A stretch of DNA of 64,000 bases from Bacillota bacterium (GTDB lineage: Bacteria > Bacillota > Clostridia > Christensenellales > SZUA-584): contig JAEYKW010000011.1 of the NCBI GenBank assembly GCA_023408075.1, positions 62,001 to 126,000 on the forward strand, in the 5' to 3' direction. Made by a program: the position numbers and the translations under genes. Below are positions 43,973 through 52,855 of this stretch, in pieces (the stretch's first letter is position 1; each line of letters begins with the position of its first letter). The notes under the pieces are model-generated. The model was not told the DNA's origin. It saw only the letters and a list, made by a program, of their open reading frames with translations, and made no database searches.

Positions 43973-45859
43973 TTAGTTGATGTAATGCATGCTGATGGAC
44001 TGTGATTCGTCCGCAGCATCAAAACGGAACTTGCAGAAATTGAAATCGGGCGGCCCGGCCGGCGGCGCAGTGATGTTGGAATATCCCATACCCTCGCTCG
44101 GCACCTCGCCGTTCATATCCACAGCGCTGTTGCCGTTTTCGTCATGAACGGCCAGTATGCTGTATTCACCGTACGGAAGATCGGCAAATACGACTTCGGA
44201 CTGACCTTCTATGATAGTGCCCGCAAGAAATAAATACGGCTCCTGCGCCATGGGCGCCTGATTATACAGCATCACCATCACATTGCCCGCATCGCTTCGC
44301 AGACAGTTCACCTTAACGGTCAGGGTACCGCTTCCGACAAGCGCGGGCGCTTCCTCCTCGCTCAGAGCATCCAGATCACCAATGGACACGCGCATCACCG
44401 AGACGGCGTACCACGAGTTCGGAACTGAAAAGTTCCCCAGCGTCTGGCTAACCGTGAGCGCTTTGGACGAAATCCATTGGCTTACGGAATATTTGTCACT
44501 GGCATATTGCCTTTGCACAAGCCAAATGCGCGGTGTTCCTTCAATATCATCCAGTGCGTCTATGGTAACACCGTTCGGCTTAAACGCGTCAAAGTTGCTG
44601 AAGCCTTCATAGCCCTTGCGCTCATAATAGTAATGCTTTTGTTCGGGGAAATAGTAGCTGAAGGTGCCAAACGTGTGCTCGTCCGTATGCAGGAACACAT
44701 CGCCGGGCTGAGCCTGATCGGACATTCTGGCTTCAACCTCTTTCATGGGGCCGTTGACGCGCTCGGTCATATTTGCGTAGGTTTGAGGCACGCACAAGGC
44801 TGCGAGCACACCGGTTGCAACCACAAGCAGGACGATTCTTTTATTTGTTGCCAAGCCATAAACGACGGCCAGCAAAAACAACCCCAGTACCGGCACCATA
44901 TACCGCTCGACAAGCACCGGGCGAATCACAAACGACGCCGCAATGCCGACCGCTATCGTGAGCACATAGGCGCTGATTGCCAGAATGGGCATTTTCACAT
45001 CCGCGTCTTTTTTCTTTATTTGATAAATAATGCCCCAAACGATCCACACTGCACAGATGGCAAACGGGATAATTCCCGCGGTCAGATGATTCACGTCCGG
45101 AAATTTATCTCCGAACGGATACACAAAAACGCTTAAAATGATTTTTCCGGTGACCGGGGATATCCAGAAATCACCCGATACGCGGCTCATCTGGCCGGTC
45201 AGCGTGAGCACCCACGGCAGATATAAGACAACCAAAATGCCCGCCGCAATCAAAAACGGATTCCGCTTCTTTTTATCCCGGATGCAGTAAACAAGCATCA
45301 CGGCGAAGATCATGACAACCGCAAGCAATGCATAGTAATGCATATAAGCGGCGGCTGCCGAAAAAACGATGAACAGCACCCAGTCCTTCTTCCGGCCGTC
45401 CCTTTGAGCCAGATACCCGTATAAAGCGCTGCCCGTCACAAAAAAGGCCGACCACGTATACATGCGCGCCTCATGCGACATGGCAATTGTGATCGGCAGT
45501 ATAAACGTCAGCAATGAGAAAAGGATACCGGCCCGCGTTCCAATGGCACGGCGCACCGGCCCGATACCGAGCGCGGCCAGCGCTGCGGTGCCGAGCACCG
45601 AAAACAGCCGCAGAACAAACACGGACGTTCCGAACAGCAGGCAGAACGGTTTTAAGAGCAGGTAATAAAGCGGGGGATGGCTGTCACCGCCCGATATGGT
45701 GATGATGTCTCCAACCGGCTGGTCCACGATTGCCGCCGTATAAGATTCGTCATACCATAGGCTGTCGTTTGTGATGTTGATAAATAACAGGGCCATTCCA
45801 AGAACAATGATGACAGAAAAAATGAGCATAATAGCAGGGGTCAGCTTTTTTTGGTCCAT
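43973..45859 (-). CDS. GT39-type membrane glycosyltransferase fused to a DUF2141 domain
   Basis: The 628-residue protein has about ten to twelve membrane helices with the GT39/PMT-like first loop NDSLWYDESYTAAIVDQP and HPPLYYLLLKP. A soluble segment follows, then a C-terminal domain (about 510-628) matching DUF2141: TLTVKVNCLRSDAGNVMVMLYN, VFADLPYGEYSILAVHDENGNSAVDMN and GPPDFNFCKFRF. DUF2141 is normally a stand-alone secreted beta-sandwich, so the fusion is unusual. The enzyme should move a sugar from a polyprenyl carrier outside the membrane. AGAGG precedes the ATG. Confidence 0.85.
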   Translation of the reverse strand: MDQKKLTPAIMLIFSVIIVLGMALLFINITNDSLWYDESYTAAIVDQPVGDIITISGGDSHPPLYYLLLKPFCLLFGTSVFVLRLFSVLGTAALAALGIGPVRRAIGTRAGILFSLLTFILPITIAMSHEARMYTWSAFFVTGSALYGYLAQRDGRKKDWVLFIVFSAAAAYMHYYALLAVVMIFAVMLVYCIRDKKKRNPFLIAAGILVVLYLPWVLTLTGQMSRVSGDFWISPVTGKIILSVFVYPFGDKFPDVNHLTAGIIPFAICAVWIVWGIIYQIKKKDADVKMPILAISAYVLTIAVGIAASFVIRPVLVERYMVPVLGLFLLAVVYGLATNKRIVLLVVATGVLAALCVPQTYANMTERVNGPMKEVEARMSDQAQPGDVFLHTDEHTFGTFSYYFPEQKHYYYERKGYEGFSNFDAFKPNGVTIDALDDIEGTPRIWLVQRQYASDKYSVSQWISSKALTVSQTLGNFSVPNSWYAVSVMRVSIGDLDALSEEEAPALVGSGTLTVKVNCLRSDAGNVMVMLYNQAPMAQEPYLFLAGTIIEGQSEVVFADLPYGEYSILAVHDENGNSAVDMNGEVPSEGMGYSNITAPPAGPPDFNFCKFRFDAADESQSISMHYIN

Positions 45860-46060
45860 AACTTAACCTCTTTGTATAATTACTTATCCGTGGAATTAAG
45901 TCATTACTATTAAGCCGGTCTCCACCGATAGACTTGGGTAAACAAATAGAATGCGCATTCTTTGGCAGCCGGACTTTATGAATAAGTATGAAGTGAAACA
46001 AAGAAGTATGGTCAAACAGGCCGGGGTATATTTCAATGAAAGAAAAAAACTTAATTCAAA

Positions 46061-46083
46061 GGCCGCATTGTTTCAATGCGGCC
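46061..46083 (-). terminator. Hairpin terminator after the propeller gene
   Basis: GGCCGCATTG/CAATGCGGCC (46061-46070 and 46074-46083) forms a perfect 10-bp stem. The minus-strand side continues TTTGAATTAAG then a T run. Confidence 0.75.
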
Positions 46084-46105
46084 TGATCTTCTTATTAGGA
46101 TTCGC

Positions 46106-47338
46106 TTACGGCACCTGCGCGTAGAACACGATGTTCGCGCCGGTCAAATCGGTGATATCGTACCATGCGACATTCTTGCCGCACGCGCTGGAAAGCAGCA
46201 CGCGTTTGCTGTCAGCTGTCAAGCGTCCCGAGCTCTGATCTGCAAAATAGTAGATAAACACGGCTTCGTCCTTGGTGTATGCCACATACCCGTCGCCCAC
46301 ATCATAATTGACGACATTTTCTGCAATCACGGTCGGGGCCGAATACGTATCGCCCTGCTTCGTACACAAATACAGCTTGTTCACATCGGCATAGGTATCC
46401 ACAAACACGATATTGTCGCCGGTGATCTTCGGATCCAGCACACTGACGCCCGGCAAGAACAATATCCGCTGCTGGTCGCCGCCCTGCGTGAGGGGAATCA
46501 CACAGATTTCGGCTTCCGCCGTGTTGCTCGAACCGACAAGCAGTGAACTCTCCTGTTTGGGCTGTACATAAACGATGGCGCTGTCCGACATATACGGCGA
46601 GCTCAGCGCAAACGGTGTATTAACGAAAACCTCTATTTCTTCGGTTTCCCGCGTGGGCAGATGATAAAGAATCAACCGATCGGTACCCTTGCTCGTCTGC
46701 TGAAGCCACAGCGCATATTCCCCCGAAAGAGAAACCTTGGGCTTGCCGTATGCATACTCGCGCATCACGAACGACTCGCCTGTCGCGCGGTCGAAGCCGC
46801 AGACGGCACCGCCGTATTCATCCTTGCAGTCGAGATAGACGATATATTTGTCGTTCATTTTGGGCTCGAACAACGTGGCATATTTCTTCGTGATACCCGT
46901 CACTTCCGCAGTTTGCTGAGTATCAAGGCTGTATATTGCAATTTTATTGATATCCGGCGTTGCCTCACCGGTCTGCCCGGTGGAAAACACGGCTTCCTGT
47001 CCGAATATATAAGGATCGTTTATCGACTGGTTTGCGGTTGTCAGCTCTTTATCCAGGTCGGACATGTCTGCCCGGGCCACAGGCGTCGCCGCAGGTGCGG
47101 GCGTTTCAGTGACCGTTTGGGTTTCAACGGGCTCTGCATTGCCGCCGAAAAGCGGAACAATCACGAAGATAATAAGCAGCACCAGCGCAATGGCACCGAC
47201 ACCGATACCGCCGAATTTAAGGAGCGGCCCAAAGTTTGACAAGCGAAAACGGGACATCCGCCTGGAGCTGCGGCCTGTACGCATCCGCATGTTGCGCCTT
47301 CTTCGCATTTTTCTCATTCTGTCACCAAATCCAAACAC
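46106..47338 (-). CDS. Membrane-anchored beta-propeller-like protein
   Basis: The 410-residue protein begins with a very Arg/Met-rich cytoplasmic tail (1-40). One membrane helix (about 44-66), a Thr/Pro/Ala linker, and an extracytoplasmic domain of repeated strand units follow (DKYIVYLDCKDEYGG, SGEYALWLQQ, GDNIVFVDTYAD, GDGYVAYTKDE). The repeats resemble TolB/WD-type propeller blades. Function unknown. The start could be any of several in-frame Met codons in the Arg-rich tail. It is the same general plan as the protein at 60743-61852. Confidence 0.75.
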   Translation of the reverse strand: MFGFGDRMRKMRRRRNMRMRTGRSSRRMSRFRLSNFGPLLKFGGIGVGAIALVLLIIFVIVPLFGGNAEPVETQTVTETPAPAATPVARADMSDLDKELTTANQSINDPYIFGQEAVFSTGQTGEATPDINKIAIYSLDTQQTAEVTGITKKYATLFEPKMNDKYIVYLDCKDEYGGAVCGFDRATGESFVMREYAYGKPKVSLSGEYALWLQQTSKGTDRLILYHLPTRETEEIEVFVNTPFALSSPYMSDSAIVYVQPKQESSLLVGSSNTAEAEICVIPLTQGGDQQRILFLPGVSVLDPKITGDNIVFVDTYADVNKLYLCTKQGDTYSAPTVIAENVVNYDVGDGYVAYTKDEAVFIYYFADQSSGRLTADSKRVLLSSACGKNVAWYDITDLTGANIVFYAQVP

Positions 47339-47404
47339 GTTTGATACCCTCCAAGCGAGTTTTATCCTGTGTCATTTCCTATCTATTATAACAAATAAAA
47401 CGCA

Positions 47405-48385
47405 TTATTCAACCACCGGCCAGCTTTCGGCCTGTTCCGGCTGCTTGTCCTCACGTAAAAACGCGAGCGTCTCTTCGTTAAACCTTTCGGGCTTTTCTTC
47501 ATGAACAAAATGTGCGCAGTTGCGCAGGCGCACAAACCGCTTATGCTGGAGCGGCGTTGTGATGGACCGAATGATTTCCTCCGGATGAATACGGTCATCA
47601 AGCCCCTGGAATATCAGTATCTGTTTTTTTATCCCCTTGAGCATTGCGCGGACATTTGTATCGTCAAAATGCAGCATAGAGCGCACGAGCGTTTCTCTTG
47701 TCTCCTTGTTCAAAAACGGGTCATAGTAGCCTGCAAGCACATCGTCCGTGAGCTGTGTCGCATCAAAATAACAATTGGCAAGCACGCTACGCGCGGTGGT
47801 CTCGCTTAAAAAATGCTTGAAATAAAACGCACCCAAACGTGTGCTCAGCAATTTCAGAGAAAGCGGATAATGGCTGTTCGGGCCGCCCGGCGACACGAGC
47901 ACCACCCTGCCGACCCTTTTGGGGTGTGTGGCAGCGAACGCCAACGCGCTGAGCGCCCCGGTAGAAAATCCGGCAATATGCGTCTTTTTAACCCCGATCG
48001 CGTCGAGGAACGCCCTGAGAACCAGCGCATATTCTTCCACCGTATAATAAATGTTAAGATGCCCGCTGTATCCAAACCCCGCCAAGTCCGGCGCAATCAC
48101 GCAGTAGCCGTTTTCCGCAAAGTAGTCAATGCTGTTCCGCCATGTATAAAGCGACTGCCCGAGGCCGTGAACAAGCAAAAGCGGTTCACCCTCGCCTTTT
48201 TCAAGGTAGTGCAGCTTTGTCTCAAAACGGAGCGCTTCCTTACCCATTTCGGTTTCGCTGAAAATATCAAAAGAAATGTCCGCATACGCGCCCATATATT
48301 CATTATTTTCAAATAGTTTTTCTTTTTTGCGTCTGTATCTTGACAATTCAAACGCCCCCAACCCTATCATTTTCGGTTTCATCAT
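47405..48385 (-). CDS. Alpha/beta-fold hydrolase
   Basis: The roughly 326-residue protein has the alpha/beta hydrolase core: LLLVHGLGQSLYTWR (oxyanion region), the nucleophile elbow GFSTGA, an Asp in FQGLDDRIHPEE and His in NCAHFVHEEKPE. The substrate cannot be told. The start is uncertain: ATG 48385 is chosen, but no candidate (GTG 48415, ATG 48385 or 48382) has a clear ribosome binding site. Confidence 0.85.
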   Translation of the reverse strand: MMKPKMIGLGAFELSRYRRKKEKLFENNEYMGAYADISFDIFSETEMGKEALRFETKLHYLEKGEGEPLLLVHGLGQSLYTWRNSIDYFAENGYCVIAPDLAGFGYSGHLNIYYTVEEYALVLRAFLDAIGVKKTHIAGFSTGALSALAFAATHPKRVGRVVLVSPGGPNSHYPLSLKLLSTRLGAFYFKHFLSETTARSVLANCYFDATQLTDDVLAGYYDPFLNKETRETLVRSMLHFDDTNVRAMLKGIKKQILIFQGLDDRIHPEEIIRSITTPLQHKRFVRLRNCAHFVHEEKPERFNEETLAFLREDKQPEQAESWPVVE

Positions 48386-48443
48386 ACTACGGCAGGGCCG
48401 ACAATTCAAGTACACCTGTCATCACGATGCAATAATTGTCACA

Positions 48444-49832
48444 TTATGTTAACATATTTCTGTAGATTGTCTGCGTTTTGCGTGCGAGCTCTTCCGCCGT
48501 ATTCTGAGCGGGGAAGGTGATACAATGCTTATGCAGCTCCTGAAGGATCTGCCCGATAACGGGCGACGGCTCGATGCCGAGCAGCGCCGCAATGTCGCTG
48601 CCCGTGATTTGCAGCTCCTGAATACGCCAAGGCACATGCTGTTCCGTCATGCGTTCAAGCTCCCTTTGCCAGTTATCCGCCGATGCCACCGTCTCAACCG
48701 GCTTGCCCGACCCGACCACATCGGCACGTCTGAGTGCAATCAGCATCTCAAAGCCTTTTTTTCCGAGCTTAACCGCGCGCCGGCGGATCGTTTTGGGTTT
48801 GGCTTTGGCTTCAAGGTCGAACATATGGTTTCGGATAAGCGGCAGCACCGCCGCTTTGGTCTTGTTGTCCGCCTTGAGGCCGTTGAGTTCGTCGCGCGCC
48901 AGCTGCTCGCCGATGATTTCATGGCCGTGCATGCTGCCGCTGCGCCGGAGTGCCTCCGGCTTGCCGATGTCGTGCAGCAGCGCCGCGATGCGCAGCTCCC
49001 AAACGGGCGGCGCCGCCGCGCAGGCATGCAGGCCATGATTCAGCACATCATACACGTGATACTGCTCAGACTGTTTGACGCCGCTGCCTTCGCTGAGCCT
49101 CGGCAATATATAACGCAGCGCATCCGTTTCCTGCAGCAGCTTAAGGCCGCGCAACGGACTGCCGCCCGCCTCTTCGTATTTGATATCAGCCATCAGTATT
49201 TTTTTGAGTTCGATGAGCTTGCGCTCTGCGGATATATCCTTAAGCAGCGCCGCATGCCTGAAAGCCGCGTCTTTGATGCTGTCCGCCACGCCGAAGCCAA
49301 GCTCCGCGGCAAAACGCGCCATGCGCATAATGCGCAGGCCGTCGTCCCGAATCGTGATATCGGGATCATCCGCCGCTGCGCTCAGACGTTTGCTTTTTGC
49401 ATCGAATAAACCTCGGCCCGTGGGGTCGATGATCTCGCCGGTTGCGATGTTCATATACAGCGCATTGACGGAAAAATCACGCCGCTGCGCATCTTCTTCC
49501 ATATTCTCTGTGAATTCGACGCGGTAGGGGCGGTGGTCACCGCCGGGCGGGTAAAAATCGCGGCGCCATGTCGTGTGTTCAAATGCGTCGTAGCCGCTTT
49601 GGGTTTTAAGCCGCAGCTCCACCGTGCCGAGCGGCAATGCCTTTTCAATCACGCTGAGACCCGCATCGTGCGCAATCGCAATTGCCGCATCGGGCGGCGC
49701 GGGCGAGCATACATCAAAATCGCCCCCGGGCAGCCCCAGCACAATATTGCGCACATAACCGCCCACGAGATAAAGCGCAGTTCCTCTCGCGGCAAATATT
49801 TCGGATAGGTGTTTTAAGCTTGCCGGAATCAT
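48444..49832 (-). CDS. cca: CCA tRNA nucleotidyltransferase / poly(A) polymerase family with HD domain
   Basis: The 462-residue protein has the class II nucleotidyltransferase head: LVGGYVRNIVLG with GG at 24-25 and catalytic DFD at 38-40, then RRDFSVNALYMN. An HD-type domain (LLHDIGKPEA, around residue 285) follows. It adds or repairs the tRNA CCA end. ATG 49832 overlaps the dapF stop as ATGA; the much longer upstream frame is dapF overlap. Confidence 0.93.
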   Translation of the reverse strand: MIPASLKHLSEIFAARGTALYLVGGYVRNIVLGLPGGDFDVCSPAPPDAAIAIAHDAGLSVIEKALPLGTVELRLKTQSGYDAFEHTTWRRDFYPPGGDHRPYRVEFTENMEEDAQRRDFSVNALYMNIATGEIIDPTGRGLFDAKSKRLSAAADDPDITIRDDGLRIMRMARFAAELGFGVADSIKDAAFRHAALLKDISAERKLIELKKILMADIKYEEAGGSPLRGLKLLQETDALRYILPRLSEGSGVKQSEQYHVYDVLNHGLHACAAAPPVWELRIAALLHDIGKPEALRRSGSMHGHEIIGEQLARDELNGLKADNKTKAAVLPLIRNHMFDLEAKAKPKTIRRRAVKLGKKGFEMLIALRRADVVGSGKPVETVASADNWQRELERMTEQHVPWRIQELQITGSDIAALLGIEPSPVIGQILQELHKHCITFPAQNTAEELARKTQTIYRNMLT

Positions 49833-50656
49833 AGTCCGGTGAGCGCCGCGGTATAAACGTCCTCGGCGGGGCCCGTCATCATCACGCGGCCGTCTTCCAA
49901 ACATTCGATGGAAAGCTTGCCTGCCGCCAGATGCACATCTGCACTGCGGCCGATCAGCCCTTTTTGATGCAGCGCCGCCACGCTCGCGCAGGACCCTGTT
50001 CCGCAGGCCAATGTGAGGCCTGCGCCGCGCTCCCATGTGAGCACCCGTATATTGTCACGGTCCAGCACCTGCACGAAATTCACGTTTGTCTTTTTGGGAA
50101 ACAACGGGTGGGTTTCTATCGCAGGGCCGAGTGCCGCCGTATCCAGCGAATCGATATCCTGTGTGAGCACAACCGCGTGGGGCACACCCATCAGCAGCGC
50201 CGATACGGTTACCGGCTGACCGGCTGCTGTAATCGGCACATCAAAGGCTCTGCCTTCTCCCGTCATCGGTATGCGTGCGCGCTCGAATTCCGGCCGGCCC
50301 ATATCCACGGTGACTTGAGTAACTTTGCCGCCCTCCAGTTTGAGGCGCGGCACCATTATGCCTGCGAGCGTCTCCACCGTCATTTGCTGCTTGGCCACAA
50401 TGCCGCGCTCATAAACGTATTTGGCAAAGCAGCGGATGCCGTTGCCGCACATCTCCGCTTCACTGCCATCCGCATTGAATATGCGCATACGGATGTCCGC
50501 CGATTCGGACGGGAGAACGACCAGTATGCCGTCAGCACCCACACTGAGACGCCGACGGCATAATTCCTTGGCCAGCTCGCGCCAGTCGCGGTTTTCTCCG
50601 CCGTCGCCGAATACCAAAAAATCGTTGCCGAGCCCGTGCATCTTGGTAAATATCAT
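49829..50656 (-). CDS. dapF: Diaminopimelate epimerase
   Basis: The 275-residue enzyme converts LL-DAP to meso-DAP for lysine and peptidoglycan. The two catalytic cysteines are in AEMCGNGIRC (Cys70) and TLACGTGSCASV (about Cys217). FTKMHGLGNDFLVFG at the N-terminus is diagnostic. ATG 50656 follows GGAGG. It is coupled to cca through a 4-base ATGA overlap. Confidence 0.97.
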   Translation of the reverse strand: MIFTKMHGLGNDFLVFGDGGENRDWRELAKELCRRRLSVGADGILVVLPSESADIRMRIFNADGSEAEMCGNGIRCFAKYVYERGIVAKQQMTVETLAGIMVPRLKLEGGKVTQVTVDMGRPEFERARIPMTGEGRAFDVPITAAGQPVTVSALLMGVPHAVVLTQDIDSLDTAALGPAIETHPLFPKKTNVNFVQVLDRDNIRVLTWERGAGLTLACGTGSCASVAALHQKGLIGRSADVHLAAGKLSIECLEDGRVMMTGPAEDVYTAALTGL

Positions 50657-50787
50657 AAACGCCTCCGCCTTGTTCGATATCAGTATTATACTTGCCTGTT
50701 CTCTGGCCTGCAACCTCAAGGCCAATATGCTTATTTTCGCCGCGATAGATTTATGATATGATGAAAGGCATGATGGGAGAAAGTGAC

Positions 50788-51309
50788 ATGGATATCAGCA
50801 TCAGATGTATTGACCGGGCCGATCTGAACGACATCGCCCGGCTGGCCAACAACTTTACGATTGCGCAGATGACGGCCAATCTTCCTTTTCCTTATACGCT
50901 CGAACATGCATCAACCTGGCTTGATTATGTGGAAGCGACGCAGAATGAGCATGTGTTTGCAATTACCGGCAGCAACAAATTTATGGGCGTGGTGGGGCTT
51001 GTGCATGAACCGGAGCACGCGCGCGCCGAGCTCGGGTATTGGCTTGGCGCGCCGTATTGGAACAAGCAGGTGATGACGGCCGCTGCGGCGCTCACGGTGG
51101 GCTATGCGTTTTCCATGCTCGACATACAGAAAATCTATTCGCGCTGCTTTAAACCCAATAAGGCGTCTGCGCGCGTGCTCGAAAAAAGCGGCTTCGTGCT
51201 TGAGGGCTGTCTGCGTGCCCACCATATCCGTATGGGCGTTGTTCAGGACGTGCTCTGCTATGGCCTGCTGCGCAGCGACTACGAAACCGCGCAGGCTGCG
51301 AAACGCTGA
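50788..51309 (+). CDS. GNAT-family acetyltransferase (RimJ/RimL type)
   Basis: The 173-residue protein has a GNAT fold with AELGYWLGAPYWNKQVMTAA and SRCFKPNKASARVLEKSGFVLEGCLRAH, typical of RimJ/RimL-like N-acetyltransferases. The acceptor is unknown (ribosomal protein or small molecule). ATG 50788 follows GGGAGAAAG. It is 13 bases upstream of the nucleoside phosphorylase gene, probably cotranscribed. Confidence 0.9.
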   Translation: MDISIRCIDRADLNDIARLANNFTIAQMTANLPFPYTLEHASTWLDYVEATQNEHVFAITGSNKFMGVVGLVHEPEHARAELGYWLGAPYWNKQVMTAAAALTVGYAFSMLDIQKIYSRCFKPNKASARVLEKSGFVLEGCLRAHHIRMGVVQDVLCYGLLRSDYETAQAAKR

Positions 51310-51322
51310 AAGGATTTTCCCA

Positions 51323-52621
51323 ATGAGAATGTACGATATCATTGCCAATAAGCGCGACGGCAAAAAGCTGACGAGCGAAGAGATCGAATTTTTTATAAAC
51401 GGCTATGTATCGGGAACCATACCCGATTATCAGGCATCGGCTTTTTTGATGGCCGCATTTATTAACGGCCTTAATGATGAAGAAACGGTATGGCTCACAA
51501 AAGTGATGGCTACATCGGGTGATACGGCAGATTTCAGTGCACTCGGCACAGTGGCCGACAAGCATTCGACGGGCGGCGTGGCCGACACCACCACGCTGAT
51601 TGTTGTCCCGCTTGTCTGTGCGTGCGGGCTCAAGGTCGCTAAAATGTCGGGCCGGGGCCTCGGGCACACGGGCGGTACGCTTGACAAGCTCGAGTCGATT
51701 CCCGGCGTATCGGTGTCGCTCTCCACGGATGCTTTTATGACGCAGGTGAAAAACGTAGGCGCTGCGGTGATGGGGCAGACGATGCGGCTTTGTCCTGCCG
51801 ATAAAATGCTCTATGCGCTGCGCGATGTGACGGCGACGGTGGAGAGCATACCGCTCATTGCGAGCAGCATTATGAGCAAAAAGCTGGCCGCAGGTGCGGG
51901 TGTCATCATGCTGGACGTCAAAACAGGCAACGGCGCATTCATGACGAACCCGGCGGACTCTAGGGCGCTTGCCGAGGCGATGGTGAGCATCGGCAAAATG
52001 GCGGGCCGCAAAACCGCCGCATTGATTACCGACATGAGCCAGCCCCTGGGGCTGGCTGTGGGCAACGCACTCGAGGTCATCGAGGCCATTGACGTGCTGT
52101 CCGGAAAAACGGATGGTGACCTTCTCACCGTGTCGCTCGCGCTGGCTGCACAGATGCTGCGCCTCGCCGGTATTGAAGAAGACGGGCAGACCGCAAAGGA
52201 CATGCTTGTGGATACACTCCGATCGGGACGCGCTCTTGATAAGCTCGGTAATATTATCGCCGCACAGGGCGGGGACCGGCATGTGATTCATGATACGTCT
52301 CTGATGCCGCGCGCGCGTATCATTCAGCCGTTGCGTGCTGACAAAGAAGGTATTTTAAGCGCCTTCAATTGCAGAGGCCTTGGCGAAGCCGCAGGCATAT
52401 TGGGCGCCGGACGCATCACCAAGGACGACACGATTGATCCGGCTGTCGGTTTTGTTATGAAAAAGCGTATCGGCGATGCGGTAAAACCGGGAGATGTCCT
52501 CTGCGAAATACATGCGAACGATTCTTCAAAGCTCGAACACGCGCAGAATATGCTCGCGCCATGCATCACTTTGGCCAATGCCGCAGAGCCGCCGCAGCTT
52601 ATACAAGGGTTGATTGTATAA
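51323..52621 (+). CDS. pdp: Pyrimidine-nucleoside (thymidine) phosphorylase
   Basis: The 432-residue enzyme cleaves thymidine, uridine or deoxyuridine to base and (deoxy)ribose 1-phosphate. MRMYDIIANKRDGKKLT, the phosphate-binding DKHSTGGVADTTTL and the signature SGRGLGHTGGTLDKLESIPG are all present. ATG 51323 follows GAAAGGA; the frame's longer 5' part is overlap with the acetyltransferase gene. Its stop codon abuts the first DnaA-box cluster. It can feed uracil to Upp. Confidence 0.94.
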   Translation: MRMYDIIANKRDGKKLTSEEIEFFINGYVSGTIPDYQASAFLMAAFINGLNDEETVWLTKVMATSGDTADFSALGTVADKHSTGGVADTTTLIVVPLVCACGLKVAKMSGRGLGHTGGTLDKLESIPGVSVSLSTDAFMTQVKNVGAAVMGQTMRLCPADKMLYALRDVTATVESIPLIASSIMSKKLAAGAGVIMLDVKTGNGAFMTNPADSRALAEAMVSIGKMAGRKTAALITDMSQPLGLAVGNALEVIEAIDVLSGKTDGDLLTVSLALAAQMLRLAGIEEDGQTAKDMLVDTLRSGRALDKLGNIIAAQGGDRHVIHDTSLMPRARIIQPLRADKEGILSAFNCRGLGEAAGILGAGRITKDDTIDPAVGFVMKKRIGDAVKPGDVLCEIHANDSSKLEHAQNMLAPCITLANAAEPPQLIQGLIV

Positions 52622-52662
52622 TGTGGATATGATGTGGATAATGTGGATAACCGTGTGGATCA
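52622..52662 (+). other. oriC: DnaA-box cluster A of oriC
   Basis: Four TGTGGATNN sites in direct orientation follow the pdp stop: TGTGGATAT (52622), TGTGGATAA (52633), TGTGGATAA (52642) and TGTGGATCA (52654). The middle two are perfect and adjacent. An AT-rich stretch with few G or C follows (about 52700-52790). This matches the upstream arm of a split bacterial origin. Confidence 0.82.
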
Positions 52663-52820
52663 GGTGTTGTTGGCCCGGTGATACGGTGTTGAATTCCTTT
52701 TCATAAAGTCTATTAAGACGAAAAAACGATATATATGCACCATTATTAATAAAACCGTAATAAAATCGTAATAATCTTATCACGATGTTCATTTTCGCAT
52801 TCTATGCGCATATACGTTCA

Positions 52821-52849
52821 TTGCAGCCGTCAGTGACATTGGATATAAT
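52821..52849 (+). promoter_or_regulatory. Promoter giving an apparently leaderless NlpC/P60 transcript
   Basis: -35 TTGCAG (52821-52826), a 17-bp spacer and -10 TATAAT (52844-52849). The predicted start is seven bases on, at the A of the ATG (52856), and no Shine-Dalgarno lies in front of that ATG. Confidence 0.65.
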
Positions 52850-52855
52850 TTTTGT

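Noticed and set aside
48444..50036. 530-codon version of cca
   Set aside because: The first 68 codons are antisense-free overlap with dapF in another frame; the nucleotidyltransferase begins at ATG 49832.
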